From DAISKN01 sp963716925 (GTDB lineage: Bacteria > Acidobacteriota > Vicinamibacteria > Marinacidobacterales > SMYC01): a stretch of 6,437 bases of DNA. The DNA is taken from contig CAVQUX010000021.1 of the NCBI GenBank assembly GCA_963716925.1, positions 1 to 6,437 on the forward strand. Reading direction: 5' to 3'. This document shows positions 6,392 to 6,437 of this stretch, piece after piece. Both the position numbers and the translations under genes were made by a program. Below the pieces are notes generated by a model. The model had not been told where the DNA came from. It saw only the letters and a list, made by a program, of their open reading frames with translations, and ran no database searches. Position 1 is the first letter of the stretch; every line of letters begins with the position of its first letter.

Positions 6392-6437
6392 TTGGAACGG
6401 TACTACCGCAGCATCTGGAGCCTCGTCTGGAAGAGGT
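6392..6437 (+). CDS. Start of a divergent gene, cut by the window edge
   Basis: Fifteen codons from TTG 6392 to the window end read as M(TTG)ERYYRSIWSLVWKR. Two thirds or more of these codons end in G or C, as in the neighbouring operon, and the aromatic/basic start looks like the beginning of a membrane protein. GGTGA (6381-6385) lies 6 bases before the TTG. The TGA within that site closes the frame upstream, so TTG is the only possible start. No product can be named. If real, the gene shares the 6220-6391 gap with the leftward operon and may be co-regulated with it. The other frames here have poorer third-position composition. Confidence 0.4.
   Translation, partial: MERYYRSIWSLVWKR

Noticed and set aside
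6377..6392. Short inverted repeat ACTTG/CAAGT
   Set aside because: Only 5-bp arms, easily expected by chance, and it overlaps the likely ribosome site of the edge gene.
6320..6436. Open minus-strand frame running in from the right edge to TAA at 6322-6320, about 38 codons
   Set aside because: Its third positions are A/T-rich compared with the host style, no domain is recognisable, and it overlaps the more convincing plus-strand start at 6392.

Overview
The window looks like a piece of a high-GC bacterial chromosome. In most genes nearly every third codon position is G or C, and GTG and TTG starts are common. No gene here fixes the taxon. The mix of a TlpA-type thioredoxin, an ABC-2 exporter and a very large membrane-anchored TPR/PDZ protein would suit Acidobacteriota or another GC-rich environmental phylum, but that is only a guess.

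Layout from right to left, because almost everything is on the minus strand. At the far right edge, the first 15 codons of a divergent plus-strand gene appear to start at 6392. The gap 6220-6391 holds a very good sigma70-type promoter (TTGACC, 17-bp spacer, TAGAAT, 6286-6258) that fires leftward. It drives a tightly packed four-gene operon: (1) a membrane-anchored TlpA/ResA-like thiol-disulfide protein (6219-5659); (2) an ABC ATPase (5662-4730); (3) its ABC-2 type permease (4737-3935); and (4) an 850-residue protein with one N-terminal membrane anchor, TPR-like helical repeats and a C-terminal PDZ-like domain (3938-1386). Each gene overlaps the next by 4 to 8 bases, so translational coupling is likely. 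The permease reading frame is broken by an apparent one-base deletion at about 4057-4059. Restoring one G gives a normal 267-residue permease whose stop overlaps the next start as ATGA.

From 1385 down to about 1192 there is a non-coding stretch with three short perfect inverted repeats. Left of it is a two-gene toxin-antitoxin module of the VapB45/VapC45 kind: an antitoxin with an N-terminal helix-turn-helix and a C-terminal DUF433 domain (1191-430), and a PIN-like toxin (467-42) that can only start at a TTG codon inside the antitoxin gene. The module has clearly lower GC at third codon positions than the operon, which suggests a separate, mobile origin.

Working model (inference): the ATPase and permease form an exporter or envelope-remodelling ABC complex. 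The TPR/PDZ protein is its extracytoplasmic partner, and the TlpA-like protein handles thiols in the same compartment. The substrate cannot be read from the sequence.
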